NCBI GenBank assembly: GCA_003254905.1
Contig: QANU01085255.1
Span: 135,136-199,135 of the forward strand
Direction: 5' to 3'
DNA from: Nissolia schottii
Lineage: Eukaryota > Streptophyta > Magnoliopsida > Fabales > Fabaceae
Length of the DNA: 64,000 nucleotides
The translations under genes and the position numbers were made by a program. Position 1 is the first letter of the stretch. Each line of letters starts with the position of its first letter. Shown here one piece after another: positions 40,147-53,194 of the stretch. The notes under the pieces are model-generated. The model saw only the letters and a program-made list of their open reading frames with translations, did no database searches and was not told the DNA's origin.

Positions 40147-43100
40147 AAATTAATTTGCGGCTGAGTTAATCGATTTTTTCCCCATAGTTTCGTCATGACA
40201 CGCCGCCGCCATTCAAAGGGGTGTGAAAGTAGAAAAGGAAGAATCTAGTCTTCATTTTTCAACATTATCCGTCTAAAGGAGTTTGAGGTCCAATAAAGAG
40301 ACTGACCCTCTCAACGTTAAAAATGTTGTGCATATTATCACAACTTAAATGTTATGTTTTATGATAGTTAAAGTAATTAAATATTAAAGTAATTAAAATA
40401 TGAAATTGTTAAAGTAATTAAAACATGAAATTAATTAATTTATATTTATTGATATTATAAAAGAATTTTATGTTGTCATTTAATTGTGTACTGCCATATG
40501 AATAAAATTGATAAATTGTTTTTTAGTTCTTTTAAAAGTCCTTTAAATAATAGTATACAATCGAATGATAGTGTAAAACTCTTTACACTATTATTAAAAC
40601 AAATTAATCTCTTAAAATTATATTATTTAAGTATAATTATTTTGTGCTATTTTTTTTTTATTAAACAACGCTTATTAATGGATATTGTTACGCGTCCTTA
40701 TATGAATTTTTCATATACAGTAGTAGGCCAAGGGCCCTACTCTTAACTATAAAAAGAGTAAGAGCTATATCAACTCAAATTAGCAATCTTTAAACAATCA
40801 TGTTGACAAATGTGTTGAAATTTATGGTACCAAAGAGATAAAAGAAAAAGTGAAAACAAAATGAAATTGAGAGATAACAACGGTTACAGAATTACAAGTG
40901 ATGCAACTTATATATAAACTAATGATAATCACTAATCATTAGTTAATTAACTAAATTATTAGCTAATTCTAACTAACTATTTTAATTATCAATTATTTCA
41001 ACTATATATTTTAATAAAATGGGTAGAACTCATAATGGGTTAGTTTGTCTAGTTGATAATTTTACACATGAATTTATTGTGGAATAGGAGCAAACTGCGG
41101 GATAGATGCAATTAGTAAAACTGTAAAAGGTTGGAGCACATGCCCCCACAAACATGCATTTTGAATTTTTTTAAATAATTATATAGGTATATTATATTTT
41201 GTTTGTCTATATACACTGCATTTAGGATTTAATTAAATCAAATTGTTTTCATTGATTGAACACGTGCAGGTGACTGGGAAAATTCTATCCGAAGCAGATC
41301 CAAATTTGTTTCCCATTGTAACAATATATCGTCAATATTGGTCAGCTATGGATAAGCTCAGATTCCTAAGTCACCACTATTCAATATAGAAACAAGCATG
41401 TTTTCATAGTTCTCTATATAAATTTGTATTCATCACCCAAAAGTTCGATGTTTGCACCAAGAGATAATATATATTAAGGTTGTAAAGCATGCATATTTTG
41501 AGGTTCTTATGTTAGATCAATAAAATTTTAAAAGTTGAAGAAAAGGTTGAGGACATATTTTTTCTAAAAGTGAAATCTTGTTTATCTTTTCTTTAATGAA
41601 TTTTATTGGTATATATAAAATATTGGTTTAAAATTTTATTAAATTAGAATTTGAGATATTTTGTTAAAAAATTGATATGAATTTTATAAAATTAAAGAGT
41701 TAATTTTTTTTAAAAAGTCTATTATGATTATCGAGTTTCATTGAAATGTTAATAGAAGTGTTTGAAAAAATTGGAGATGAATTATAAAATTGATATTTGA
41801 ACAATGATTTTATTTCTATTGAGAACTTTATTAATTGAATGATTTTTATCACTACAGTGGGTTTCTCATAAAATTAATGGAATTACTTATTTATATTTTT
41901 TTGGAATATTTTGTTATTTAGATTGATTATAAATTGACTCACTCAAAGCAAGTTAACTCATTAATTAATCTTAATGTGAGATGTTGTTACCTAAGTTATT
42001 TATAGATTAGCTTTTGGTGTTACATAATAGTTGGAGTGACTTAACGGTAAAATTCTTCTGCTTAATTATGTGTTGGATTAAGTGACATATGGGATAAATT
42101 CTGTTGAGTCTTTGAATTCATCCCCTAATTACTACAAGAGTGAAAGAAAAAAACTGTAGATAAGGAAAAATAGTAACAACTATAAAATTAGTATAAAATA
42201 ATTTTTTTCTAATTCTAAAATAAAAAATAAAGAAAGTATCTATGTAAATGACTGATAAATTTTATTACTAACAAAAATTAAGATCATATCATCAAAATAC
42301 AACAATCATTAACCATCCCTTCAAATTCACGTATATATTAGTTTAGTATCGGTGCTATCCACAAAAATTATTTTAGATTAATAAATATTATTTTTTATAT
42401 AAATTATTTGAGTTTTATTCTTTATATTTTTAAGTGTGAAATGTGAGAGAATGCTGATTTAGTGAAGACAAATGAAATAAGTTGAGAGAAATTTAAAATT
42501 TAAATTAAGAAAGATTTAAGAGTTTAATTTTTATGTATTGACATTGTAAAAAAAATTTGCACAATTAAATTTGGTCATTTAAGCAAAAAAGCGTTGACCC
42601 TTTCACCTACTACTTAAAAACTAAACTCAAGATTTAATGGGATCAACTGAAATAGGTTTAACAAAAGTGGTTTGAGAGAAAAAATTTCCTCTAACGTGTA
42701 TTGAAGAACCCATAAATATAATTGATGGTCAAAGGCAAATTGGAATCTAAGTAGTGGTTATTTTAAGGATTCTCTCGAGAATAAAAATAGAGATGTCTCC
42801 TACGTTACTCGAATTATGCAAAAGTAGTGACATAATTTCATAGACCCATTTGTTTTGAATGCTACATGAAGAACATAAGCCAGATGAAGGAATGAGAAGA
42901 TTTAGGATGTAGAAGATCATAACATAAGTGATTTAGCGGATTTGGATTCTCATATATCCCCCTCATGCTTCATTGTGTGATATATATATATATATAAGAA
43001 TAAAGAATTCAACTAATAGAAATTTGGGTCGTTATCAAATTACAGTAGATAATTAACTATTGAACTAATTACTCCCTTCGTTCTATAAGGTTAGCTCATT

Positions 43101-43782
43101 TCACCTTTTTAAGTTCATTTATAATTTAATATATCTAAATTATGTACTAACATTGTGAAACAGAGAAATTATTATTATAGGCGATCCACCACAAAATTTG
43201 ATTGGCAGACAAGTAATGCATAGAAATAAAGTAACAACTAGCGTAGGATCAATGTCTTTTGTGTTTATAAAATGCTCTATTTGTTAGGTAATAAGGCTAT
43301 AAATATTTTTTTAGATGAATAATTATTTTTTTAAATGAATTAATGAATTTCATTGAAAAAATGACCGATTCCAAGGAAGGCAAGGGGAAAAAAAACACAT
43401 TCACACAACTATCGCTATAATACGGCCTAATTTGAGAGAAGGCTAATAAAAAATTTTATGAAAAAAATTATTGGGACAAAACTTAAGAATAAAGAAAAGT
43501 ACTCCTCTCAAATTAGATTAAGGCACCCAAAAAATTACATAAATATAATGTTTCGCAAATATAATACTTTAAGGATAGAGTTATAAATATAATATTTTNT
43601 TATTAAGACATATTGATCATGTCAATTGTCAATGATGGAACTTCCCTTGTAATACATGCACAAAATGCATTGGGTCATCATGGCAATTACCGTAGCTAGC
43701 TGCTCGCGCCATTAATGAACAATACATTACCCTCATTGAACAAATTTTCTTGGAATACCTCAAGCAATAACTTATAAACAAC
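40147..43782. other. Intergenic, no gene recognised
   Basis: About 3.6 kb of AT-rich DNA with no coding signal. A short TA run lies near 42980-42997 and one ambiguous base at 43599. Confidence 0.55.
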
Positions 43783-44297
43783 CATGATTATTAAATTGGG
43801 ATTCGAATCATGAATTGAAAAGTTTATTTTTCGAATCATGAATTGAATTGTATTGTAAATCATAAAATTTATGATCAATAATTAGATATAGTATACATAT
43901 ATTTTTCATAAAAAAAGCTATAAATCAACACTTCAAAGTCAAATAGGGAATTGTTTAACTAATAAATTGAATGAGGTAACGAATGTATGAAATCTCTATT
44001 TCAAAAGAATGAAAATTAAGCAATGAAATAGTTTAAAATGGTGTATGTGGTTACACCTCTTTAGTTTATTTCATTTAACAATTTAAGCTTATTTACCTCT
44101 TTAATTTTTTCAATGAGAATGAACGGAAAAAGGTAAAAAAAAAAAAGGTAATGAATCGTTGAATCGTTTCACATCACACTAAATAAGTACATGTATCATA
44201 AGATTCAGAGTCATCTACGATTTAGTGCATGATACGAATCATTAGCATATCAAACCGAATCGAATAGAATTGTGAATTGTAGGATTCTGATAACCAT
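43783..44297. mobile_element. MITE with CATGATTATTAAA termini
   Basis: The left end CATGATTATTAAATTGGGATTC and the right end, read on the other strand, ATGGTTATCAGAATCC form an imperfect inverted repeat. It is of the same style as the element at 6423-6959. The interior carries GAATCATGAATTG-type words. No coding capacity. Confidence 0.45.
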
Positions 44298-44355
44298 ATA
44301 AACAACCAAAAGTAAGTAAATAAAGAACCTAGAATTTGGTATGATGTTAGGTAAT

Positions 44356-44415
44356 AGTATATATTAATATAGTGATTTGAAAATCAGTATATATTAATAT
44401 AGTGATTTGAAAATC
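44356..44415 (+). repeat. 30-bp tandem duplication
   Basis: The unit beginning AGTATATATTAATATAGTG and ending TTTGAAAATC occurs twice in immediate succession (44356-44385 and 44386-44415) without differences. Confidence 0.9.
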
Positions 44416-44733
44416 AATGCGAAACATGTTTTATGTAGTATATATTAATATATATACCAAAATTCAAAGTAGTATGTGAATTTTTAAAAAACAAAAACCT
44501 TTGTTAATTCATGATACACACAACGTGGTCATACATGGTCTAAACGCATGGGTTGGATTAATTCAAAGGTGATAAAGTGCCATGAATGTAGGCAGCTAGT
44601 AATTCAAATTAAAAACAAATTAAACTATTGGGAATAAGATTGTAAACAAAGGTGTTGCAAGCAAACTTGAGTTCCTGTTGTATTTGAAGCGGCCAATATC
44701 TGAATTTCGTAGCAATTCATGTAATATTTTGTT

Positions 44734-44988
44734 ACCACCATTAATATAGAAGATTGAACAAGTATGAAATGAGCATGTTCCAATAAAAGAAGGGAGAAAA
44801 AAAGAATGGAAGCTCAGATGCACACATCATCATCCAACACGTGGGATGGGTGGGATGATAGTGATCGACCCGTAGATCACGAGAGGCGCACAAGAATCTT
44901 CATAGCTGCCAATGCACCAGCCGGGAATCGAACCCGGGTCTGTACCGTGGCAGGGTACTATTCTACCACTAGACCACTGGTGCTTGTC
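44734..44988 (-). repeat. Duplicated tRNA block, copy B
   Basis: Nearly identical to 12959-13212, including the tRNA gene and its 3' trailer up to CCACCATTAATATAGAAG. Sequences outside both borders are unrelated, so a discrete ~254-bp piece was copied about 31.8 kb away in the same orientation. Confidence 0.85.
44913..44983 (-). tRNA. tRNA-Gly (GCC), second copy
   Basis: Identical to the gene at 13137-13207 over all 71 nt: acceptor GCACCAG/CTGGTGC, anticodon GCC, T arm GGGTTCGATTCCC. The upstream flank differs from the first copy after about five bases, so the two genes have different 5' contexts. As in copy 1, a T run on the transcribed strand (44795-44801 as A's) lies about 110 bp downstream. 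Confidence 0.95.
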
Positions 44989-45846
44989 GAGTACAACTTC
45001 CATATAGTTTTATATGACAATAGTAAGATATCACATTCAAACAGAGATATTATTGGTTGTTGCATTAGATAAACAATCCAGCTTCTTCTCTTCCCATAGC
45101 AAAGGAGTTGGTCAGACTTGCCAAGATCCAATGAGCATCGGTGCTCCGACATTATCATGTCAAAAAGATTTCATAAAGTTTTATTTTGGATGTCAAACGA
45201 CTTAACACAATTCTTTTCTTTTATCTAAACTTGAGGTTGGCTATGCAAAAGACCGCATAGATAGATTTTTTTTTTTTTTTACAATCAAAATGCTTGGAAT
45301 TTAATGTGATTTTATAATTAGGATAAATTTTTATATGATTCTAAAGCGTTATTTTGTATGATATGTTTTAAACATATATCAAATGGCATTTTAGTCTTCA
45401 TATAAGAGTATTACCACGTAAAGCTATGTGTGACTTAGAATATACTTAACATGATATTTCAAGATCACAAAAACATTTCTCTATACTTAGTTTAGTAATC
45501 CAGACTCATTTTCACTTTTTCACTAAGGAATCATTGTTACTCATCTGTCCCACTTATTATATGAACACAAGTGGAAAATGCTAGTATTATTTCATGTACT
45601 AACCACTTGTAGGTGTTAGTATAATACCATAAATATAGTAAAGAAAAATGGAAGGTAGCTTAACCCGGGAATTGAACCTCACCATTTTTTGAATAATATA
45701 TTATTTTAATGAATAGTAAACTAATTTTAAAAGACACAATAAAAGGAAAATACACACTAGTTTTTCCCTCCCTCCCACTTTTGACTTGTGAGAATATATA
45801 TGAAATTCTTAGAGAAATACTTCTCTTGTTTTGATTCATTCAAAAT
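44989..45846. other. Intergenic, 3' side of C2 gene 5
   Basis: No gene recognised. On the minus strand 45660-45740 reads AGTTTACTATTCATTAAAATAATA...GGTTCAATTCCCGGG, resembling the tRNA-like end of repeat family R1. Confidence 0.45.
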
Positions 45847-46341
45847 TTACCAAATCAATCTTGTAGACCAATTAATAGGAATCCCGGTAACAACCTGGTT
45901 AAAATTATTTCCGGGCACCGGAACTCCCTCCACTTGCTGCGGTGGCGAGGGTTCCGAAACTTTAACCCTAACCGAAATATTTATAATGCCATTCCTCCTA
46001 ACTTTACTATCCCACAACCTATAGCTCAAGAAATGCACTTGATTTTCGGGCACATAGCCTCCTACGAAATCCGAAATCGGAATCCTCGCCATCCCAACGC
46101 TCTTGGTCGACGAGGCCTTGCACTTCACCTCAACATGTATGAATCTTGAATTCAACGGCACATCCATCAAAACCTTGTCATTCCAAGAAGGGTAACTCCC
46201 TCCTTCTGAATCCACCCTTGTACTGCTCACGTCGCTGCTTGAATCGGATTGAAGCGTCACAAACGCATTCTTTTTTATCGTTTTTCCATTCCATTTGAGA
46301 TTCTCCGCCGACAACACTGTAATCTCCACACTCCTTGACAT
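45847..46341 (-). CDS. C2-domain protein, BAP1/BAP2-like, gene 5
   Basis: Single exon, 164 aa from the ATG at 46341. An in-frame ATG at 46374 would add eleven residues, but MSRSVEITVLSAENL is the family-type start. C2 strands: SVEITVLSAENL, AFVTLQSDS, GGSYPSWNDKVLMDV, FIHVEVKCK, GMARIPISDFVGGYVPENQVHFLSYRLWDSKVRRNGIINISVRV. A Pro-rich linker and the tail QVVTGIPINW follow. Of the five this looks closest to Arabidopsis BAP1/BAP2 (SAENL first loop, GGSYPSW, PISDFVGG, LSYRL, VVTGIP), so it may be the founder-like member. BAP1/BAP2 bind the copine BON1 and suppress cell death. The expected site is the plasma membrane through C2-phospholipid binding. A TATA-like stretch is at 46629-46637 and W boxes near 46793-46824. 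Confidence 0.87.
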   Translation of the reverse strand: MSRSVEITVLSAENLKWNGKTIKKNAFVTLQSDSSSDVSSTRVDSEGGSYPSWNDKVLMDVPLNSRFIHVEVKCKASSTKSVGMARIPISDFVGGYVPENQVHFLSYRLWDSKVRRNGIINISVRVKVSEPSPPQQVEGVPVPGNNFNQVVTGIPINWSTRLIW

Positions 46342-46792
46342 GTTTTTTGTTACAAATGTTACCAAGTATGTCAAAAATTAAATTCCAAAAAGTTTACTGA
46401 CCAAAGATTGAGTGCAGTGATAAGCGAGTTGCGCTGAGACAGAGGACTTGTTAATTATCCGACTAATAACAAGTGATAATATTACTGAAATGTATATAAT
46501 ATATATATTCCAAAGTTTTTGAACTTTGGTGAAATGAATATAGACGTGTGTAGAGGTGTTGGAGGAGAAGGAGATTTGGGAAGTGAAGTTGAAGAGGTTA
46601 AGGATGAAACATAGAAGGGTGGAGAAGGTTTTATATAACAAAGGTGGTTTGGGAAACACGAGAGAAAGGAGGGAGAAAGGAAGAGGTTGTTTCTTATAAT
46701 GTTTGAGCCGTTAAAACGTGATGGCGCGTGTGGTTTGGCGTTTGGAAAGTCTTCAAAGTGACGGAAACGAGGAAACTGATTTTTTTTTTTTG

Positions 46793-46824
46793 TTGACGGT
46801 TCAAAATGGACGTTTGACTTGACG
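46793..46824. promoter_or_regulatory. W-box-like cluster upstream of C2 gene 5
   Basis: TTGACG (46793-46798), TTGACT (46814-46819) and TTGACG (46819-46824) lie within about 32 bp, beyond the TATA-like box. Only the middle one is a full TTGACY match; the others have the TTGAC core. Confidence 0.4.
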
Positions 46825-46971
46825 GCGGATTCTATGCTACCTAGGAAATTTCGATCCACCTGGGAACAAATGTCCCCACCTTCGTAGGAAGTACAGTCTA
46901 TAGCTATAGGTTGTTCTATGAATTTAATTTTGGCTTGCTAACATTATCAAAATAATAAATACTTCCCCTGA

Positions 46972-47608
46972 TCTACTGGTCTATTTTAAGTGTCAAGAAT
47001 AATAAATTTGATTAAAGTATCCTTGATTTGGGTAAAATGTTTTATAATAAGCAAAGATTGAGATAATATTAAAAATTTATTGTTTTTAAGAGGTGGGTTC
47101 TAACCTCTCTTATGAGATAAATACTCTTACTATTTAATTTATTAATTTATTAATATTTTAATAATTTTTACAGTAAAATTCATTAAATTTTATTATTATT
47201 TCATGTTGTATATAATCGTAATAAAATTTTCATTAGTCAAATCATTGAAATAACCAACTTATTAGAGGTTTAGAGATTTGCAGACCATTTAAGCTTACGA
47301 TGAACCTTTTACAAATATTGTATTGAAAAGTATTAATTTATCATATTAGATCATATGATCCATCAATATGTCATATTAAATCATGAAATGATAACAAAAT
47401 TTGATGAATTTTATTGTAAAAATTATAAAAAATGAATAAATTAAGTAACATGAGATATCTATCCCATGGGATAAGTGAGAAACCACATTCTTAAGATTAA
47501 TAAATTAGGTTTATGTTTATAAACATAATAATAAATTGTCTTAAAAGAATGACATATAATTAGAAAAAAAGTTTAGCTAAAGTGATAGTTAAAATAAACT
47601 GGAACGAG
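46972..47608. mobile_element. Stowaway-like MITE carrying a nested element
   Basis: Flanked by TA dinucleotides (46970-46971 and 47609-47610). The ends show inverted similarity around TATTTTAAGTGTCA (left) and TATTTTAACTATCA (right, other strand), as in Tc1/mariner-type Stowaway elements. The interior is interrupted by a second element at 47091-47490. A related uninterrupted element lies next to it at 47846-48142. Confidence 0.55.
47091..47490. mobile_element. MITE nested inside the Stowaway-like element
   Basis: Ends AGGTGGGTTC (left) and GAATGTGGTTTC (right, other strand), with further inverted similarity in ATGAGATAAATA / GGGATAGATATC. It is flanked by the 5-bp repeat TTAAG (47086-47090 and 47491-47495). 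The neighbouring related MITE reads straight through (ACTTTTAAGACTAATAAATT), giving a natural empty-site comparison. Confidence 0.6.
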
Positions 47609-47845
47609 TATCTAAAACGATTTCTTCTAAAATTTCAAGTCTGCAAAAGTTGTGACCTTAAAAGTTTTTTTTTGTAGTTAAGTTGATTCTTGTCCATTCG
47701 AAAGTAGGACATGTTAATTATTCCATTAAAATGTTTAACAGCTAAGGCTAAAGTAGTGACCTTAAAATTTTTTGTTGTGAAGTTGATCTTATCCAAGGAC
47801 ACATTAATTATTCCATTAAAATGTTTAACAACTAATCACAATATA

Positions 47846-48142
47846 TTTCCTCCTTTTCATCTTAAATGTCACTTTAGTTAAATGCACGAATATTAAGAAA
47901 TTTAAAATTAAGAGTAATTTAAAGAGTAATTTTATTAAAATACTCTTATTTAGTTTTGTTAAAGTGTTGCATAATGAAGATAGAAATAGAAATAATTAAT
48001 ATTAAAAAGTTACTACTTTTAAGACTAATAAATTAGAAATAAAATTGTAAACATAACAATATATTTTGCCTTGAAAAATGATAATGATAAATAATTTAAA
48101 ATAAAAAATTGGTTAAAGTGATAGTTAAAATGAATAAGAGAG
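47846..48142. mobile_element. Stowaway-like MITE, uninterrupted
   Basis: The left end CTCCTTTTCATCTTAAATGT and the right end, on the other strand, CTCTTATTCATTTTAACTAT are inverted repeats matching at most positions and continuing as CACTTTA. TA flanks both sides. The interior is collinear with 46972-47608 minus its nested insert. Confidence 0.6.
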
Positions 48143-50268
48143 TAGATGTTACTTTATCACTATTAAGCATGTCTTACTTTCACTGGTAACCTTATTTGGG
48201 ATTAGGATTTTCAATATTTTCTTTCAATACAGTGGGTGAAAATTTTCATTTGTTGAGAGATAGAGAGAGTAATTGGGGTGAAGTAAACTAGATTTAAAGG
48301 TGACACATCATTTCATTAATATTCGCATAGGCTACTTTCGTTAGGGGTCTTTGAATTTGAAAGGAAAAGAATTGGTTCAAAATTTTTCATAAAAATTAAT
48401 TTGGTCAATATAAAATTTTAGAATAATTAATTTGAAGTGTTACTCTTATAAAAAAGAGTTTTATTTTATCATTTATTTATATTTTTATTCGTGAGACTTT
48501 CAAATAAGATAATCAAACAATTTTTATTGATATAAATGTATGACTAAAGGTTTGTGTAAAGCTCTGCGCAAAATTTTTACAAATAAACTTACTATACAGT
48601 AGGGAAACGAGTGACCCATACACATGGAGTGGGTGGGAAAAATTAGAATCAAATCAAATAATTTGGTTGACAAGTAAATTTTTCATTTTCCTGGTTACAT
48701 CCTTTCTTCATACGGTTATGAAATTTCCTTTCAATTGTTGGGCTCTGAAATTTCCCAGTTAATAAGTAAATTCCAAGGGAGAAAAGTTAGTCTTATGCTT
48801 CCTGTTTTTGTTGTTTGGATGAGAGAATTTTTTGTAGTTTTCCACTGATTAAAGGGGTTGTTTACAAACCAAGTCAACTGCCGTTGTTGTTGGGAAACAA
48901 TGCCATATATAGCAGCTTGACTGCTTCCTTGTACACAATCACAAGGACTGGTTAGAGACTATCCTGAGAGAAATACCCGGAAGCTTACTAGTATTTGGAA
49001 ACTAAGGGGTCCGTTTAGATACACAAGTTAAAAAAAGTGGGAAATCGAGAAGGTACACTGGATGGAACTTGGAATGTTTGTATTTGGAAACGGATCTTCT
49101 TAATTAATTTTTTTTTCATGTTTTATTAAATGTAATTTTTCACTATTAATTGATAAAGTTAATATCATACATGACATAAGTTACATAGAAATTAATGGTA
49201 AAATATCACAGTTGATAACACATGATAAAATATTCAATTGAGAGAATTTATTCTCTATTTATTCTTGAATCATAAAAAACGTATATTGATGTTCCTTTTT
49301 GTCTCCCAAGATATCCACCATAAGAATCAATGACTAATTCTTTTGTGTACAATAGGCCCATTTAAAGAAATAGATACTAACCGTGAGTTTTAAAGCCACT
49401 CTATACTCAAGACAAAGTTCGAACAAAGTACCACCGCATTTTGTTCCCATCATTTTAAAAACAAATATTGATGAATAGAAATAGACACAACACGAGATCA
49501 AATATTACAATAGATGATAAATAACATGCAAAAGCTATTGCCCTTCTTTAAAGCCATTGCACAAAAACACAAGGCTTGTGGCTTTTAATTAATGTTGGCC
49601 TTGTAATCAGCTTCTACTAAAGATGCTATTTGGCATAAAAAATACTCGTGTGAATAATCGGACAGAGTTTGGAATTAATTTGGAGAATTATGGATTTTCA
49701 TGGTTTGGAAAATCGTGGCGTATTAAGGAGGGTTCCTTTCATAATTAGATACGGATTTTGACATAATGGGTTGAATTAGTATTACAAAAAATGAGTTGAT
49801 AAGTAAGCAAGGAAGATGCAGAAAATTAAAAACATGAAGTTTAATGGTAATGAAGAGTCTCACCTTCTTAATTAATAATAAAAATTAATTATAGAGAGAT
49901 TACATACGAATTTGTCATGTATAAAAATTAACATGCGAAGATTCGTTTTCGTATAGAAAAAATCCCCTCTTGGCCATTAGTCCCTCTTGGTGGTTAATCT
50001 AATCCTCCAAGTTTCACTCTGCATATCATTGGTCCCTTGATGAATTATATTGGAATACCTATCAATACTACCATTCTTTCCCAATTCCCACCAAAACAGA
50101 AGTTACTCTACTCGTAATATAACAAAGGGGGAAAAAGGAAGTATGACATTTATACATATGCTTTTGATTTCTGACAAGTATACATCCCCTTGACTAAAAT
50201 TTCTCATGGGAGCATGATAACTCATACGTATATCTTCCTAATGCTTCTTCACAAACAGCATTGGATGA
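48143..50268. other. Intergenic, no gene recognised
   Basis: AT-rich DNA between the MITE block and the RAP gene. GGGTCCGTTTAGATACA near 49008 is a MITE-like word without a found partner. The 3' untranslated part of the RAP gene should lie at the right end. Confidence 0.45.
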
Positions 50269-52737
50269 TCACTTTACCTCAGTCAATGTAGTATATCCTT
50301 GGTCCAAATGATTTTTGAGAATGTCTCTAAGGTACTCCAATTGTTGGACTGATCCTTGAAGTTCCTCCCACTACAAGAAAGAGCACAAATATATTACCAA
50401 CTTCTTCCCAGACAAACCACGATTCCTATTAATTAAATCACAAAGTCCTTAAATAATCTGGCTGAGGATCCCTGAAATGAATAAACCTTCAAGTTCGTCC
50501 CTAAAGTTGGCAATGTCACTCAAGTTTTTTTCCCATGCTATAGAGAGTATCAAATATGTCCCCAAAATTGTCAAATGTCAACTAATTTAATTGACTTTTG
50601 GCAACCTAAGGGAAGAATTTAATACTTCTCATAGTTTGGGGAGGAACTTAATGAACGCTGTCAACCTTGGAGATGAATGTGATGATTTACTCTCCTAAAA
50701 TTATGACACGAGAGAGCTTACCTCCTGATGGCACACTGATACGACTTTCCAACCAGCGGCGGTAATGTATCGGCGTTTTAGCATTGTATGTCCCAAAGGA
50801 ACACCTACACAGCAAGCGAATAGAATCAAATAAAGCAAAATAGACTAAATGAATCAGGAAGCTTACAAATTTATTTTGTATAACGAAAGCTACGCACCAG
50901 TGTTTCTAGAGAAATGAGTTGGACCATCAATCTCCAGAGCGAGCTTCTTATCAACTACAACAGCATCCAATGTGTACCCATCAACAACATATTCTCTGAC
51001 CCATTCGAAGCCAGTGCTAACAAGAAGGCGTCCGACTTCTTTCTGAAATGATGATGTGATTTTCTGATTAAATCTCTTGGTTTTACCGGCACGAGCGACT
51101 TTGTCCTCAAGCGCACCACATAACGATAACTGAAGATGGGGGAATTCAAGCTTCAAGCACTGGTTTACAAGATGAACCTGAGTAGCAAACATGATATCCT
51201 CTCGATACAGCTCTGAAATCCTTTGCTCCTCGTAATGGCTCAGAGTCTTCCAGATATACGAGAAGAAATTCCGATCCATTTGTCCAAAGACAGCATAGGA
51301 CCAAGCTATGGATGCGAGCTGATCCCTACTTAAAGTGAGTACAGGCGAATCAAGCGACCCATTTGAAGCACTACTCCTATCAACACTGATTTGATCATAA
51401 TTATTTGAAGCCTTTTCATTATTGCGACTTCTCAATTGGCAACAATCAATGAAGACTCTGTCTAAAGCATCAAATATAAGGTCAGCAGGCTCGTATAGAG
51501 ATGCAAAAGCCCACAAGAGCTGCGCAAGTTCTTGCTCTTGGAAGGTGTGAATTATGTCTGCAGCCCTTTCCGACAATTCTGAGAAAAGATCAGGAGCCGA
51601 GTGCTGCATTGCAGCAAAAGCACCTGCAATATTTGCAACATTTTGCGAGTTGAATTCCCCAACCTTGGTCATTGCAACCTCAGCAATTCTATCCATCTCT
51701 GAAAAATAAAGCAGTTCGCCCCCAATTTTGGACAATGCCCAAGATATGTTGGAGATTCCTTGAGCAGAGCATTCGGGTAAGGCTGTCATTGCAATCCCCA
51801 CAAGCATAGACATCTCTTTTTGCCGAGCAAAAGCCAGCCTCCGTGTTTTCAACATAGAATTTTTCTCCATATTCTTAGCAATGCGATGAAGGGCAGTAGC
51901 AATGTTCAAAGGAGAGAGTGGCGAGGGGCTTAGTCCTTTCGAGACTGCAATGATTGTTTCAGAAGCCACCTCCAATACATCCTCTGCAGTCTGTGCTTCT
52001 ACAATTGCTTTGTTCAAGTTGATTTCTTTTCTATGATCAGACGGCCCATTGAATTGGGACAGCTTATTGACAAACTCTTCCATTGTCTTCTCCCTCTTCT
52101 CTAAAAACATTCCGTTGGCAAGCATGCTCACTTTCCTCTTCAGATCACCAACGTCGCCAAGAGGTTCCGTAGCCTGCAGCAGCATCAAGTCTTCTTCTGA
52201 GCTAAAATCAAGATCATCATCTTCAATTTCCTCAACTTTCTTCACAATTTTCTTCTTGCTTTCCAAATTCTTCTTAACCTTCTTCTTTTTCTTCTTAACA
52301 CTGATCAAATCCTCCATAGTGTGAGTCATGCCCCTCGCCTCAATCGACCTAAGAGCCACCTTTCTCGCCCTCATGCACCAATCCATTTCGTCGGTGTCTT
52401 CAAGCAGCTTCGATTTCTGCTCTTTCACCCTCTTCTTGGGAGCTCGGTAACCAAACGGATCCAGTTCCCCAAGGAACTCCGACTCCCAGTCCACGTTAGA
52501 CTCCTCTCCTTCTCCTCTGTCATCGCCATCCACTGCAGCAATGCTGCTTGCTCCTCTAGAGGCAACAACAGTGTCTCTACCTAACCTTGTGCAATCACCT
52601 TTCAAAATAAAGGGCTCAAGTTTCCGATTTAACTGCACAGTTCTCGTGATCACAGGGAAAGTACAACCAAGTCGTGGAGTGAAACCAAAGGGTTTTAAAC
52701 AAGTCTGGTTAAGCATAGAATTCAATAACCCTTCCAT
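50269..52737 (-). CDS. RAP: RAP-domain RNA-binding protein, chloroplast (AtRAP-like)
   Basis: Three coding exons on the minus strand join in frame: 52737-50898, 50804-50722, 50370-50269, giving 674 aa. The N-terminus ([18 protein letters not shown]..., Ser/Thr/Arg-rich, few acids) fits a plastid transit peptide. A Lys-rich then acidic segment follows ([20 protein letters not shown], about residues 145-180). Next comes a long helical region with repeated [21 protein letters not shown]- and [15 protein letters not shown]-type units, which resemble octotricopeptide-like RNA-binding repeats. The C-terminal RAP domain is [16 protein letters not shown] joined across the first intron to [13 protein letters not shown]...[15 protein letters not shown]. 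Arabidopsis RAP is needed for chloroplast 16S rRNA maturation and affects defence. A 5' UTR intron is likely (donor after 53194, acceptor before 52752). It lies head-to-head with FtsY. Exon 3 is short and ends TGA at 50269. Confidence 0.93.
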
Positions 52738-52752
52738 ACTTTTAACCGCCTC

Positions 52753-53193
52753 CTAAAAAGTGAAAACAAACTAACCAAACAGGTTTGGGCATGCAACCCA
52801 ACAAAACTTATTCTCTTTCCCAGTTCCCTACTTGTTATGAACAACAATCAATAACTCACAAAAGGGGTTCCTGCAGGAGCTTCCTACAAACATAAAAGTG
52901 CAACAACATTCAATATAATTGACATGGAAATCTCAAAGAAATAGTACAAAAAATCAGCATGCAATATATTGAAACATTACTTGTGAGATTTTCACTTCAA
53001 AACCTCATTCACAATTTCATAAACATCCCAAAAATTCAACATGGGATAGGCCCAGAAAGCTTAAAAAATTGATAAATAGCATTAACAACAACAACATAAT
53101 AAAAAAAATCCTCAAATTGAAGAGCAGAAAGAGCCCATTTTTCTTAACTAAAAAATAAATAAAATTTAAAAAATGGAGACTTCAATAACTCAC
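52753..53193 (-). other. Probable intron in the 5' UTR of the RAP gene
   Basis: On the minus strand a good donor AGATAAG|GTGAGT ends an upstream stretch at 53194, and an acceptor CACTTTTTAG|GAGGCGG resumes at 52752, 15 bases before the start codon. The intervening DNA is AT-rich and non-coding. If right, RAP transcription starts between about 53200 and 53280. Confidence 0.5.
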
Positions 53194-53194
53194 C